Position numbers and translations under genes: made by a program
The notes under the pieces: generated by a model
What the model saw: only the letters and a program-made list of their open reading frames with translations
What the model was told of the DNA's origin: nothing
Database searches by the model: none
Shown: positions 45,696 through 57,521 of the stretch, piece after piece
Layout of the letters: every line of letters begins with the position of its first letter
How positions within the stretch are numbered: position 1 is the stretch's first letter
Source: Agrypnia vestita
Taxonomy: Eukaryota; Arthropoda; Insecta; Trichoptera; Phryganeidae
Length of the DNA stretch: 64,000 bases
NCBI GenBank assembly: GCA_016648135.1
Contig: JADDOH010002123.1
Coordinates: forward strand, 81,659 to 145,658
Direction of reading: 5' to 3'

Positions 45696-46982
45696 TTAGG
45701 TCCTTACATATGAAATTGGCGTTTTGCCGTACTGGCAAATTTGATCTCAAATATCTTCTCTTTGGTTAGGAATTCCAAATCCAAATTTATACAGCTATTT
45801 ACTCATGTATTTGTGTTTTGAAAATTATAATTCATTTTTTTGTTCCTCAATTGTTTTTTTCTTTGCGTCACTCAGTTTACAAAATGAAAAACTTGAAATA
45901 TCGCGTTATTTATGAGGACGAGTTCCACCGTGGCACCAGTGCTGCAGAAACGGCTCGAAGGATTAATGATGTGTATGGCGACGGTGCCGCAAAAGAAAAC
46001 ACAGTGCGTTTTTGGTTCCAACGTTTTCGTTCTGGAAATTTCGACCTGCAGAACAAGCCCCGTGGACGGCCGGAGACCAAAGTTGATAATGAAGAATTGA
46101 AGGCTATTGTGGAAGCGGATCCATCGCAAACCACATCCGAGTTAGCTGCAGGCTGCGGTGTTAGTGATAAAACTGTTTTAATCCACTTGAAGCAAATTGG
46201 TAAGGTGAAAAAGCTTGAAAGGTGGGTACCTCACGAATTGAGTGAAGCAAATCAACAAACGCGCGTTGACTGCTGCGTTGCATTACTCAACCGGCACAAT
46301 AATGAAGGGATTTTAAATCGAATCATTACCTGTGATGAAAAGTGGATCCTGTACGATAATCGGAAGCGCTCATCGCAATGGCTGAACCCTGCCGAACCAG
46401 CCAAACCATGCCCCAAGCGAAAATTGACTCCAAAAAAGTTACTTGTGAGCGTTTGGTGGACTAGTGCTGGTGTCGTTCACTACAGCTTTCTTAAATCTGG
46501 CCAGACGATTACGGCAGATGTCTATTGTCAGCAACTGCAAACCATGATGGAAAAGCTAGCTGCTAAACAACCGAGGCTGGTTAATCGCTCTAGGCCACTG
46601 CTGCTTCATGATAACGCTAGACCACACACTGCACAACAGACGGCTACCAAATAAGAGGAGCTTCAATTGGAATGTCTAAGACATACACCGTACTTTCCGG
46701 ACCTTGCCCCAACAGATTACCATTTTTTTCGAAATTTGGATAACTTCTTGCAAAGGAAAAAATTCAACTCCGATGGGGCAGTCCAAACCGCCTTCAAAGA
46801 TTTTATTGATTCCCGTCCGAATGGTTTTTTTAGTAAAGGGATCGATGAACTACCTATGAGATGGCAAAAGTGCATAGATAGCAATGGTACATACTTTGAT
46901 TAAATAAATATATATTGTAATAAAAAAAATCGGCTTTATTTTCCTCCCATACTAAACGCCAATTTCATATGTAAGGACCTAA
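45696..46982 (+). mobile_element. Mariner transposon, 1,287 bp, near complete
   Basis: Perfect 29-bp terminal inverted repeats at 45696-45724 and 46954-46982, beginning TTAGGTCCTTACATATG, are flanked on both sides by TA (45694-45695 and 46983-46984), the mariner target duplication. Length and layout are those of an autonomous mariner. The only obvious lesion in the transposase is one stop codon, so this is a fairly recent insertion. The protein resembles the cecropia/Hsmar1-type subfamily more than Mos1 (from recalled family features). Confidence 0.97.
45884..46903 (+). pseudogene. Mariner transposase with one premature stop
   Basis: This enzyme cuts and pastes the element at TA sites. I chose the MKNLKYR start at 45884 over the upstream ATG (45818) because it gives 339 codons, close to the 340-350 of the family. 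The N-terminal paired-like helix-turn-helix region (residues 1-110) ends in GKVKK, then WVPHEL. The catalytic triad is present: Asp151 in TCDEKW, Asp243 in LLHDNARPH, and Asp278 in APTDYHFF, 34 residues after the second (D,D34D). Codon 257 is TAA (46652-46654), between the second and third Asp. The frame continues intact to FD-stop at 46903. The PDLAP block is preceded by YF rather than YS. Confidence 0.95.
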
Positions 46983-46984
46983 TA

Positions 46985-48044
46985 AATGATTTTCGAGGCC
47001 AATTCTCGGTTTTCAAAATCTTACTAAAACTGTTTAATGGAATTTCGATTTTAAATGACAAAAAGTAGCCCCACGATTTGATCTTTATTACATTAAATGA
47101 GGCGGTACTCACCATCAAGATTAAATTAGAAGACATATCATCGATCGTAGTGTCCCTGTGAAAGAAATAGAAATGATAATATTTCATATTTTTTCCTCCC
47201 CCCTTTTCCCAAGATCCCTCGAACTACACACCTTTTATTTTGGACTAAGTATTGTCCAATTTGCATCAGACAGGGGTATTGTCACTATCGTCTCTGCGTC
47301 TCCGAATATTTACGATGCGCCGACAGCAAAAGGTGCTGCAAGAGAGGCATTGACGGACAAAGAATCGCCAGGAGAACCAGCGGCAGCCACAGCAAAATTT
47401 ATTAATTTTTTTCCTGTCCGCGCTGTCGCCCGAGTTGTCATTTTGCGAGGTGGCCCGCTCTCAACACTCGGTTGATTTTTTTGACAGATAGTATATCAAC
47501 AACGAGTATTTAAGGTGGATGTAAATTGGAGACTATGTTCATCTGTAAGAAACGCGATCTCCTTACACATTTCTGGGGGCAGCTGATGAAATGCCAATTT
47601 TAATCAACGGATTGCAAGGAGTAAATAAATGTGTGTGAAAATGGGCAGTGATGGATAAATGGAGAGATACAGGTTTACCAAAAATACTCACGATTTATAT
47701 GCGCCGATTTAATTGGAAAGCAAGTTTTACGATTGAATAAGTTCGCGAAGTACAATGGTTAAAGCTTCCTGACTAGGCGGTGTTCGGAGAGAGAGTGTGG
47801 TTTAAACGGCGCGCAGCCGGGGCCTCGGCGATTGCATCGGACTTCTGGTCGGTGGATTTCCGTCGCCCGCATTGAGCTCCCGATCGGTGAAACCACAGCG
47901 GGCCCGACCCACCACGCTGGGATCGCTGCTTGCACTAGGCGATCCGCGGCGATCATAGACCCGGAGAAATTTTCGCCTCATTCTCGCTCATTACAGAAGT
48001 TTCTATGGCATCATCATTAAATGTAAAAGAAAAAATTGAAGGGG
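46985..48044. other. No gene recognised; GC-rich patch 47760-47965
   Basis: 47270-47480 and especially 47760-47965 are much richer in GC than the surroundings (GGCGCGCAGCCGGGGCC, GCGGGCCCGACCC). I compared the patch mentally with tRNA and rRNA and found no match. It may be a fragment of an LTR or leader. Confidence 0.35.
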
Positions 48045-48049
48045 ATGAA

Positions 48050-48545
48050 CAATTGTTCATGAGCACTAGAATTTTTCATACCGAATGGCATCGCAACAAA
48101 TTCAAACAAACCACGATTAGGAAATACAAAAGCGGTCTTCTCACAAGATGAGTCTTTTAATGGCATTTTTCAAATTTATGCTAGAGATATATTTCGCCCC
48201 ATTCAAGTTTTGTAGAATCTCTTGAATGTGTGGGAGAGGATATGCGTCCCTAATTGTAGCAGTATTTAAATTCCGTGAGTCCAGGCAAAAACGCGGTTTT
48301 CCATCCTTTTTCTTCACTAATACGGCGGGCGATGCCCATGGCGACTTCCAAGGTCTAACTACTCCCAATTTCAGCATCTCATTCAATTTAATCTCCAACA
48401 ATTTTTGTTTTGGAGGTGATAGTGAGAAATAGCGCACCTTGATGGGTGGACCCTCGGTAGTGATTTCATGCTTGACGAGGTGCATCCGCCCTAGACCACT
48501 CTTTTCAAATGATATTCTTATGAATTTGCCGATCAACTTGTTCAA
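48050..48545 (-). pseudogene. Gypsy reverse transcriptase, N-terminal part
   Basis: The frame reads FEKSGLGRMHLVKHEI, MLKLGVVRPWKSPWASPAVL, KKDGKPRFCLDSRNLN and PLPHIQEILQNLNGA, the fingers of Ty3/gypsy RT. At the first catalytic block (SINLKN for the usual SSIDLK) the Asp is changed to Asn, and a small deletion shifts the frame. The other frame then continues CEKTAFVFPNRGLFEF to MPFGMKNSS before homology ends near 48050. Confidence 0.85.
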
Positions 48546-48603
48546 CTCAGCAGTTTGTTCTGGTGATAAACTGGCAGCGGGAAGTATAGACGAAACTATG
48601 GTA

Positions 48604-48966
48604 TTAAGTAGTCGTTGAGCGGGTGAGACTCTTCATTGAAAATGTGCGGGGCCAGTCAACGCCTAAAATGAAATTCGGTTTCAACGTCGGAGTGATTAAA
48701 AAGTTAATGCTAGTAGTATAGTTATCAATTGTTATTGGCAAAGTCATCGTGCTTGCCACAAATTGGGTTGCATGATCTGCAGTTTTGACCATCGCATATG
48801 ACTTTTCTAATTTATATCCCTTTTCCATAAATTGTAAATGTAAGTCCTGCTCCATGCAGGAATATGTAGTCCCAGTATCAAATAATCCGTGGAAGGAATC
48901 ACCCCCAATTGAAAATTTTATGTAAGGGCGGTTGTCTAAATGCTTTAATAGAATAACCGGCGCCAT
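48604..48966 (-). pseudogene. Gypsy aspartic protease
   Basis: Retropepsin-like domain with LFDTGTTYSCM (active Asp at residue 30 from MAPV), where DTG is intact. A TLKPNFILGVDWPRTF block follows near the end. It normally releases gag and pol products. It is separated from RT by a stop and frame change at 48546-48603. The right copy has the same order (GLLDTGATHSCM). Confidence 0.85.
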
Positions 48967-49041
48967 AACGTAAGTCTCAAAAAAATTTTTACTAGCAATA
49001 AGTGATCTTGCCAGGCTTTCGGATCTGTATAGTCGACATGA

Positions 49042-49443
49042 TCATATGAGACTTAACAATGTGTATCGCGACGGTTCTTTACTCGTTTTTTGTACCGCAG
49101 AAGGACCAGCAGTGTCTAGTTTACACGCAGGACAATTTAATACTGTAAACCCCCCCTTTCTACAGCGAAAACATATGGGACCCTTAACTTTCTTACATTG
49201 CCCATAGTTATGACGCTGACCGGAAAATTTCAAACGTTTATTTTCAGACGCCTCTACAGTAGCAACCCGAGGCATACGTGACCTACCTACATTAATTCTA
49301 GACGACCTATTCGCTATCTTTTCTGCCTTACTTGTCTCAGTTCGGTTTGCACATACTCTATCCACGTATTTGCCCTGTTCTAACAGCTCCTGGATATTTG
49401 TTACAAGTCTGGCCGTGGCCATCATGGCTTCATATTTCGGCAA
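49042..49443 (-). pseudogene. Gypsy gag, nucleocapsid part
   Basis: Basic region then a zinc-knuckle pair. The second survives as CFRCRKGGFTVLNCPAC; the first has lost its leading cysteines (GQRHNYGQCKKVKGP). It matches the right copy (ICFKCRKQGYTVRTCPDC). Nucleocapsid binds the element RNA. Confidence 0.8.
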
Positions 49444-49514
49444 TATATTGTTAATGGCAATATCAAATAAAAGTTGGTCAGTCCACTTTGTAACACATCT
49501 TGACGCGTCGTTTT

Positions 49515-49845
49515 CTAAATAGATGACATAGCTACTGACTCTAATTCGGTTTGACGGCGTTTTTTATTGGATGTTAAAATGTGCCAGTCTGACATTGGCT
49601 CAGCAAACATTTCAATTAAGCTGGACTTTAGTTGCTTCCACGTTTTAAAGTTATCGCGTTTTATCATATACCACACATTGGCCCCCGCTTCTACTAAATC
49701 TATGAAACACCTTATTAACAAATCTTCCCCGAATACCGCGGAATACCGCGCGTACATCATTACCTCTACCTCTTTGATGAAGTCAATAACGTCCGTTTTC
49801 CCATTATATTTTAACTTCAATGGGGTTATAATGGTGCGTTAAGGG
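49515..49845 (-). pseudogene. Gypsy gag, capsid-like part
   Basis: KLKYNGKTDVIDFIKEVEVM, LIRCFIDLVEAGANVWY and WKQLKSSLIEMF fit the retrotransposon gag capsid fold (a start-of-domain F/Y-x-G-K, then A-x-x-W-Y, then W-x-x-L-K). A stop and frameshift lie immediately upstream; MVQASLALNAPL precedes in another frame. Confidence 0.7.
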
Positions 49846-49859
49846 CCAAGGAGGCTTGT

Positions 49860-50960
49860 ACCATCGGCGCACACCTTTCCACCAATTGTTCTGTTCAACC
49901 TGTGAATTACACAGATGAATTTTCTGCTCTGGGATAGTGACAAAATGATAATGATTGAAAGAGAGATCTTACTCACAATGTTTATTTGAAGTGCAGGCGG
50001 GTACAATATTTATTACCAGATTATCGACTTAATTTAAAACGCTAATAAAATTACGATTCGAGGTAGGTCGAGTTGTGACAATAGGTTTTTTGTAACATGC
50101 ATATGTAAAATTAGCAAATGGTAGGTATTTTCTTGCAACAAAATTGTTATTAATTTTATAAGAAAACTCTTGGTAGCTGTTGATTCAAACATATTGTAAA
50201 AGCAATGAGAAACTAGAATTTAGCAATATTAATAAAGGTTAAGACTGATTGTAATATACATAAGTTAAGTAAAATTATATATCTTTGTTTTCGACGAATT
50301 TCTATATATGCCTATTCGCGGCCAGGGCAAAAAATTTTTTTTAAGGCTTTATAAGGTAATGGTGTAATTATGTTACCTTTTTTGTGGTTTACCGCGAAGA
50401 TCCTCGTCGTAGTCGCGTCCCCCGGGGCAGCCAGATGAAACGGATGAGAATTCGAATATTTTGCGGTGAACATAAATGAGAGATTGAATGAAAACGATTA
50501 TTACAGAAAGATTGAAGTTAAGCGTGCCGGGTTTAAAATTAGGTTGATAATCTGGGAATGTTGTAAAAGTTTGTGATAATACTAATAGGTTATGATTACA
50601 ATGTTATATATTAAATTTAAAATGAAATCTTTTAGATGCAGATGAATGTTAAAATGATGCAATGTGACAATAATTTATTTATTCTAATGCAATACTAAAG
50701 TTATATATATTTATTTTTACTATATTTTAAATACCAAGAGAGGTTACCCGACTGGATTTACAGATCAAAATACACCAGATATGGGGTTATATTGCTGGTG
50801 AATACCCGGCTTTTAAATAGCAAGTGAATCAAAATAAATATACATATATATGATAATTAGTAAGACGGGTTTTTACTTATTATTTGAATAGAAGGCCAAA
50901 AAAAAAAGGTGCGAAATTACTTTCTGATTGATCAACCTTAGTTAAACGCGAATAATACTA
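49860..50960. other. AT-rich interruption of the left gypsy copy
   Basis: About 1.1 kb without gag-like sequence separates the two gag portions. A short GC-rich spot lies at 50400-50440. It could be an insertion, but I found no terminal repeats or tail. Confidence 0.4.
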
Positions 50961-51121
50961 CGGGTACTTTGTATGCTCGCGCGTTAGTAGGTGTTCCATC
51001 TGAAGGTCTGCCCAGGGAAGCGCGTACAACGAAAATGGTGCTTCGGATCGCTGGTGTTTAGATCCCGAAGCGGTGCGAAACGACTGCGCGTGCGCTCTGT
51101 AGGCAGGGCTGTGCTAAGTAG

Positions 51122-51457
51122 TCAGGGCTGCCCACACTTCCATGAGGCCAAACCCGCAGAACCAACATGGGTGTTCGTATTCGTGGTCATGTCGCTAGAG
51201 GGACTACTATGGGTAGGCATCTGGAAATATGCGGTTGATGTCCTACTCACTCCGGTGGTAGGCATTTCTAGTAGGGAGGAATAAAGTTTATCATATTCAT
51301 CCTTAGCCGAGATCAAAATCGTGTCATTGAAATTTTTGGCGATGGAAACTAAATCCTCGTGAGTTTTATTTTGAATATCCAGACCTAGTTCCGATAATCT
51401 CATGCTCAATAAACATTGATCGGCAAATACGCTCGACGGTAGCCTCTGAAAACTCAT
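51122..51457 (-). pseudogene. Probable gypsy gag N-terminus
   Basis: ATG at 51457 gives MSFQRLPSSVF, then a charged helical stretch (LGLDIQNKTHEDLVSIAKNF) and a Ser/Thr-rich segment. After one stop at 51122 the same frame stays open to about 50995 (HHFRCTRFPGQTFRWN). Position and strand fit gag between leader and capsid. There is no diagnostic motif, so the call rests on context. Confidence 0.45.
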
Positions 51458-51559
51458 TTTTGCGATGTGAGAAGCTTGTATGTGTGAAAAAAAATATACC
51501 TGATACCAAGCGTTTCCAGAGTTTCTTAAATACATTAGTAATATCCGTGACTGCACACT

Positions 51560-52604
51560 CTATAGCTGGATTCCGTACTTATCGAAAAGTGTATATCTTT
51601 TATCTGCAACACATATAAATGCTCATACAATATGGTTGTAATTCAACAGTAGGTACTTCAGAAATTCAGTAAAAAAAATTATAAAAATGATAATTAAATC
51701 CAATTGCAGAATAAATTTACAAATAAAGAGTTACTATGCACTCGAACAATCTCAAATCAGCAAATAGCGTTTAGAAAAAAAGCAAGAATAAAAGAAACAA
51801 GAATAATTCATGATAAAGAAAGTTGAAAAAGTTATCTCGTAAGGAAAGATTTTAAATAACTAAACACTTTCACTTGTATAATTTAGGCAAAAGTAAACTC
51901 CAAAATCTTGAAGTGTATAATAAGAACAGAATAAAAGCTCTATATTGAACTATAACTCGACTAGACAAAGCACGATCCACTTCCGACGAACGTTCGAGAG
52001 GTAATAAATGATGATGTACCTTAGAGAGAGTACTCGTTATTGACGGAGGCTACCGTGTAGATGTGTGGAATTCGTCGCGTGCCAAAACTGGTGGAATTAG
52101 CAGCGATACGAAACCGGCGAATCCATACCCGTCGGGGGTTAGCAGTGTGGCTAATTTTATAGTGGTGGATTCTGCGCGTCCGTCTAGGAAGCCACCACAG
52201 CATCCACCCAAACTAACTTTTCAGGTCTAGAAGGCAAGTAGTGGGGCTAAAGCCACCAGGGTATATTTCATTCATACTCACCCTGGTGTACGTCGTCTCA
52301 GCTTCTGGGGGAACCCTCCACAGAGATAAACTGACACTAAGTTACTTCAACAAGAGTAGTGTATTCAATGCTTGTTACATTTCAAGTACATGGGTTAGTA
52401 GAAATAACTAAAGCTTACGTTAGTGTTATAATACGTGCGGGTGTCTGCTATTTATTGCGAGATACACTACCGGAAACTACCTAGCGCGGAGCAATGAATG
52501 GACACCTACCGCATTCCCAGGACCGTTTTATGAGCGAAAGCTCCATATCGGTCCTACTCATATGTCGCCAGGTTGACAATTTTTTACTCTTAAGGTCATC
52601 TCCG
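51560..52604 (-). other. Leader region of the left gypsy copy, possible primer-binding site
   Basis: Lies between the LTR and gag. The minus strand has TGGCGACATATGAGTAGGAC from 52570, similar in its first seven bases to TGGCGAC-type primer-binding sites of insect gypsy elements, but it starts 34 nt from the LTR edge, farther than usual. A GC-rich section lies at 51960-52320. No coding sequence recognised. Confidence 0.35.
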
Positions 52605-53415
52605 TGTTACGTCGTGTAAAGGGCGACTGCGACCCGGAGAGACCTGCAATAGCAATTCACTGTACCTCCTTCACATAACACACTTTATTGTAAATTATCA
52701 AAGAAAAGCATAAAATACAGGTAAAAATAAATCAGTAAGATTTAAGAGTAGGAATAACATATAGCAAACATAAAATAAATTAATTTAAAATATTACAATA
52801 CATCAAGGTAAAATAGTAAATATAGATTTCGGGTGGGAAGGAGGACAGTGAGGGGACGTCTGGAGAAAGGACGCATTCCCTAATAGGGATAGACAAGACA
52901 AGGATCACACTTAACAAGGCGAAGTTCAAGTCCGAGCACCACGGGTTCACAGCCTACGGAGAAATTACCCACGAAGCAGCTCCCAGCGCGAAACCCACGA
53001 CCTGGCGAACTCACGGAAGAGTCCAAGGTTTCTCTCATACTTGATGAGGTCACTGTTCCGTGCGGAGCCATGCCTCATCCCCTTCAGTCCTGCAATCGTA
53101 ATCTCTCGCGCACCTTTCATAAACGCGGAGCAGCGTTTAGACGATCAGAGCGAGCTCTGGGCTGGGCCGCTGGTGGAAAAAAGAATTCTTCCTGGTCTCC
53201 GCCGCCGAACGCTCGGAGCTGGTAGGCAGACCTGCGACGTCTGGAACCTTCCGCTGGTACGTGTCGGCTTGTACCGCCCTCTGGCGCGAGATGTCGCGCG
53301 ATTACTTTCCGGCGTCCTAGTACGTGGCGATTAATAATGCCACTCGCACGAGATACCGCGCTCCTGCGCTCCGGGCATCGTGTTCACCACAGTCTCAATA
53401 CTTTACGACGTTACA
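52605..53415 (-). repeat. 811-bp LTR between the two gypsy copies
   Basis: TG...CA boundaries with imperfect inverted ends (TGTTACGTCGTG at 52605 and its counterpart CGACGTTACA ending at 53415). In the minus orientation AATAAA is at 52689-52684, about 80 nt from the 3' end, as expected for an LTR polyadenylation signal. No target-site duplication is visible and no second LTR was found. Confidence 0.7.
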
Positions 53416-54856
53416 TACCAATTCTCTACCCTAGTCATGTTCACGTAACATGTGGTGAGATAGAAATGTGATCTAGGATATCGCACATGGGCGTAGCATA
53501 TGCGAAAAAAGTGTGTGCAAAAGCACGACCAAGTGAGAATTGTTTTGAGCTCTTCAGTGAAAACCCGACGAAGGAAATGACGAGATATACAAAAGCGCAA
53601 GAGATGGACAATATTTCGTCAAATAAGCTTGTTCTGCGTGATTTCGTCTTGCAGTAGTTTTGCGCTCGCTCCAAGAATTTGCTTGCAAGAACCATGTTTT
53701 CACACTTAACAATCCAGTACGTATACATATCAAAAGTTGTCGCAATAACTATGCTCCTGATTAAAATAATAATACAAAGAAGTCATAATACAATAATTTA
53801 TGACATACGCCTGTCGAAGTTGTTACGCAATACTGATTTTGACCATTCCCCATCCTGAAACAGATTTGAAGAAAACAAAATATTAGATCACGAAATCAAT
53901 CATATATAATATAAATACATGATTCTAATACAATGATATACAGTTAAAACATACACAAATAAGATTGAAATTCCAGCATGAAAAACTTAGCAATTTTCAT
54001 TATTAAATGTTGGAGCTTAGCCCTTTTGTGTGATGATAATATACATTTTTTAAAGTTCCCCTCCCGATGGAGACGCTAATATTGTGGGAGCACAATATCT
54101 GTACATAATTAGATCCTATACCCCTAATCAGCGATTCACCCCATAGAGCAAGAATTACACCTGGTGTGTCGACCAATCTGCCGACATAACACAACCATAG
54201 GCGATTTATCCTAAGATAATTGACTGTTCCATCAGATTTCACCACGGAACAAAGAAATGTATTAGCATAAAAGATTGCAATACTGCAACAGTGTGGTAGC
54301 ACACACTAAAAAGAAAAAAACATTACATGAATTCATTACAGAAAATCATGGAATAACTTGCGATTATATATCTCACATACACCAGTATTGGTCCCGGCCG
54401 CATATATATATGGCTATTCATACAGCCTGCGGATGGAAGGTATATAACTGTAAGTATGAGATAAAATAACTGTGATAAGATCAGGATGTGGAAATTATCC
54501 CTATAAATTACAAGTGTCACGTGTGACCAGATGAATGAATAGTAGATCACTCATGGACCAGCTGTATCCCATAGGTGTCTCCACATGTCTAACGAGATGC
54601 ATGAGGTTGATGGAGACTTACACCCAAATGCGTGGTAACTGCAATTGGAGTTAGGGTTGGATTCCCGCAGGCGGTCCCCGGGCCCGGGAGATCAGACCAT
54701 GCTACGAGACGCAAACCGTAACTATATATAAGGGCTCTAGGAACCCTCCATCAATCTTCATAGATCTCGGGACCCTAAATAGGAAGACATGCTGAATTTT
54801 CCAACTCCTGATCCCAGTTCCTAAAGTGGCACTGATTATACAGTGTAAACAACTTT
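53416..54856. other. Region between integrase and LTR
   Basis: 1.4 kb on the 3' side of the right copy's integrase. Two minus-strand open stretches (53441-53728 and 54003-54302; the second opens with a hydrophobic segment) have no diagnostic motif. An envelope remnant would sit here, but nothing supports that name. GGGCCCGGG at 54680 marks a GC-rich spot. Confidence 0.35.
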
Positions 54857-55198
54857 TTAGGGGGGTGACGATGCTTCGTCATAATCGAAATTTCCCTTGA
54901 TTTTGCCGTCAAGGTCTGCAAGCGTGTAGACCGTTGACGAGAGTTTGGCTACCACCTTATTTTTAACAAATCTAGGGGCCAATTTATTTGAGAAGAACTC
55001 AGTTCCCCGAGATAGACAAAAAAAATTTCTCCACACAACGTCATTTACTTGATATTCAAGTGATTTTCTCTTTGCATTATAGCGAACTGACGCCTTCTGA
55101 AAAGCATCAAATAGGTGGGATTGGACCAAATTGTAAATATAAGCAAGACCCTTTAGTTTTTCCGAATAAGCAACGGGGCTGGTTGCCTGCAGACTCAT
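54857..55198 (-). pseudogene. Gypsy integrase C-terminal domain
   Basis: A basic segment (NAKRKSLEYQVNDVVWRN) is followed by KLAPRFVKNKVVAKLSSTVY and TLADLDGK, matching the C-terminal DNA-binding region of Ty3/gypsy integrases (KLAPR-GPF-V-type). A frameshift near 55240 separates it from the core. Confidence 0.8.
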
Positions 55199-55245
55199 GA
55201 GATCTGCAGGTACATTCTCAAATCGCTCGTGCAGACTACCATCTA

Positions 55246-55746
55246 CTATCTGTTCACGACCGAAAAATAAAAAAATGGAGTATAACCAGTGGATACGTTC
55301 ACGGTATTATTTATCGCCATGCAGACATGGGGTAAGTAAACATCCCACAGCCGCTGGTCGTTGTCAACCAGCGCGGCTAGCGAGGTCACGAACGTCTTAT
55401 TATACCTTTCTACTAGGTTGACCTGTGGCGTGTACAGAGAGGTGAAAAAGAGTCGTGGCACTGCGTACTTATTCGCAAATGCTTTGAAATTTTTGGAAAC
55501 AAATTGCACACCATTGTCTAATATGATGGAGGCAGGGGTACCATGCATAAGGATGATATCTATTTCTAAATGTTTAATTATGCTATCCGCAGTAGCTCTT
55601 CTCAGTGGGAATAACCATAAGAATTTGGTGAAGACATCAACCACAGATAGGATGTATGTGAAACCGTGATTGCTTCTGGGAAGCGGACCTACCAGGTCGA
55701 CAGAGATGCTATGCATAGGTCTATCCACTAATTTCGGATTGGACAT
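55246..55746 (-). pseudogene. Gypsy integrase catalytic core
   Basis: The DDE triad is intact: Asp17 in SVDLVGPLP, Asp77 in IILDNGVQF and Glu113 in VNLVERYNKT, 35 residues apart (D,D35E). Just upstream in the overlapping reading, WETCKAYKHYQGS is all that remains of the HHCC zinc domain, so most of it is deleted. Confidence 0.92.
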
Positions 55747-57521
55747 GAGACCAAGGGGTGATCCCTGATAGTGCTTATATGCTTTACATGTCTCCCACTT
55801 GCCGACGTAATCACTGTAAAATGGGTCAGCTCCAAATATGATCTAAAATGTCGTATGGCACAAACTACAGCCAAAAGTTCCCTTTCCGTTACCCCATAAT
55901 TTCGTTCTGCCGATGACAGAGTCCTGAAATAATATGCGATGACTCGCTCATTTCCTTCAATCATTTGAGATAGTACCGCTCCTATACCGACAGCACTGGC
56001 GTCAGTCGACAGATAAAAACTTTCCTGAAAGTCAGGATTTGCAAGAAGGGGAGCCGAGACCAATTTCTCTTTCAATGCATCAAACGCTTCCTGGGCCAAT
56101 GAAGACCAGGCAAATTGGCTCACCCCTTTAAGGGTTCTTGTTAGCTGGGAGAGGGGTGCCGACAGGGTGGAGAAATTATCGATAAACCTCGTGTAAGCCA
56201 GACCAATGAAACTTCGAACATCCTTCGCACATTTTGGCACCGGAAAGTTCTTAATGGCCCGAATTTTTTCAGGGTCAGTTCTCAAGCCTTGCCCATCAAC
56301 AATATATCCCAGATATTTTAACTCTTTCTTACAAAATTCCGATGTCCCCAAGTTTATTGTCAGGTTTGCTTCTTTTAGTTTGCTCCACACTCGCTTCAGA
56401 AGTGCTATGTGAGACTCAAAATCTGGCGATAGCATAATGATGTCGTCTATAAACATAAACACGCTCCGGCCAAACTCTGGGCCAAAGAGCTGATCTGCTA
56501 GACGTTGCATCTGGGCGCTGGAATTTTTCATGCCAAAAGGCATGACAATAAACTCGAATAAACCGCGGTTCGGAACCACGAATGCGGTCTTCTCGCAGGA
56601 GGATTCGGCCAGGGGAATCTGCCAAAATGCAATCTTCAGGTCAATGCTCGAGATGTACCTCGCTCCATTTAGATTTTGCAAGATCTCTTGTATGTGTGGC
56701 AGAGGATAAGCATCCCTTATGGTTGCGGCATTCAATTTTCTGGAGCCCAGGCAGAAGCGAGGCTTACCATCTTTCTTCATTACAAGCACTGCTGGTGATG
56801 CCCATGGAGATTTAGAAGGCCTAACCACTCCAAGCCGCAGCATCTCATCGAGTTCGCTTTCCAGTAACTGCTGTTTTACTGGCGATAGGGAGAAATAGCG
56901 AACCTTTATTGGAGGTCCTACGGTCGGTATCTCATGGCGCACCAGATGTGTTCTTCCTAGTCCACTCTTTTCGAAAGATATTTCCTCAAATTGTTGCACA
57001 ACGCCTCTTAGGATGTGCGCTTGCTTATCCGTTAATGTGGATGCTGATTGCAGGGCAGAGACTGCAACTTTGTGTGAAGACGGAGCTGCATCCATGCTCC
57101 GAAATATGTTAGGCGCTAAACCAAATGTTCTCCATACATCGACCCCCAAAATAAAGTCGGGTTGCAGATGTGGAGTAACTAAAAATTTGATCATAGAAGT
57201 CTGCTCATCAATTCTAATCGACAGTTTCATTTCACCAGCTACTGTTTGCTTAGCGCAGTCTGCTGTCTGCACTCTGGCACATGAGATATCAAGTGGATAT
57301 CCCTCAGCTATAAAGTATGAATGTAGGTTTTGGCCCATGCATGAGTGAGTTGCTCCTGTGTCTAGGAGTCCTAAAAAAAAATTGTCTCCAACTGCGAATC
57401 TTATGTAGGGTCTATTGTCATTGTCCTGTGATATAATGACCGGCGCCATGGTGCAAGTCTCAAAGAACTTCTTCACCAGGGATAGGTGCTCCTTCCATGC
57501 GGCTAGATCGCTATAATCCAC
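55728..57521 (-). pseudogene. Gypsy pol: protease, reverse transcriptase, RNase H
   Basis: 597 codons open. Protease DTG at residues 54-56. RT fingers KKDGKPRFCLGSRKLN at about 249-264 (the usual CLDSR is CLGSR), first Asp at 294 in SSIDLKIAFW, catalytic FIDD at 357-360, then LKYLGYIVDGQG. RNase H has TDASAVGIGAVL (Asp507) and TERELLAVV (Glu548) but breaks after HFTVIT, where TDH is expected. The frame runs out through unrelated residues because of a deletion joining RNase H to the integrase linker. No stop interrupts the 597 codons. Confidence 0.95.

Larger units (their letters stand above)
48050..53415 (-). mobile_element. Ty3/gypsy retrotransposon, left copy (LTR to early RT)
   Basis: Minus-strand order: LTR 53415-52605, leader, gag N part (51457), possible interruption 49860-50960, gag capsid-like (49820), zinc knuckle (49443), protease (48966), RT start (48545) ending near 48050 within RT. 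It is the same family as 54857-57855, with near-identical stretches such as FEKSGLG-MHLV and VRYFSLSP. It lacks most RT, RNase H, integrase and the second LTR. Confidence 0.8.

Noticed and set aside
47760..47965. GC-rich patch considered as rRNA or tRNA DNA
   Set aside because: No conserved rRNA segment and no T-arm/anticodon arrangement could be found on either strand.
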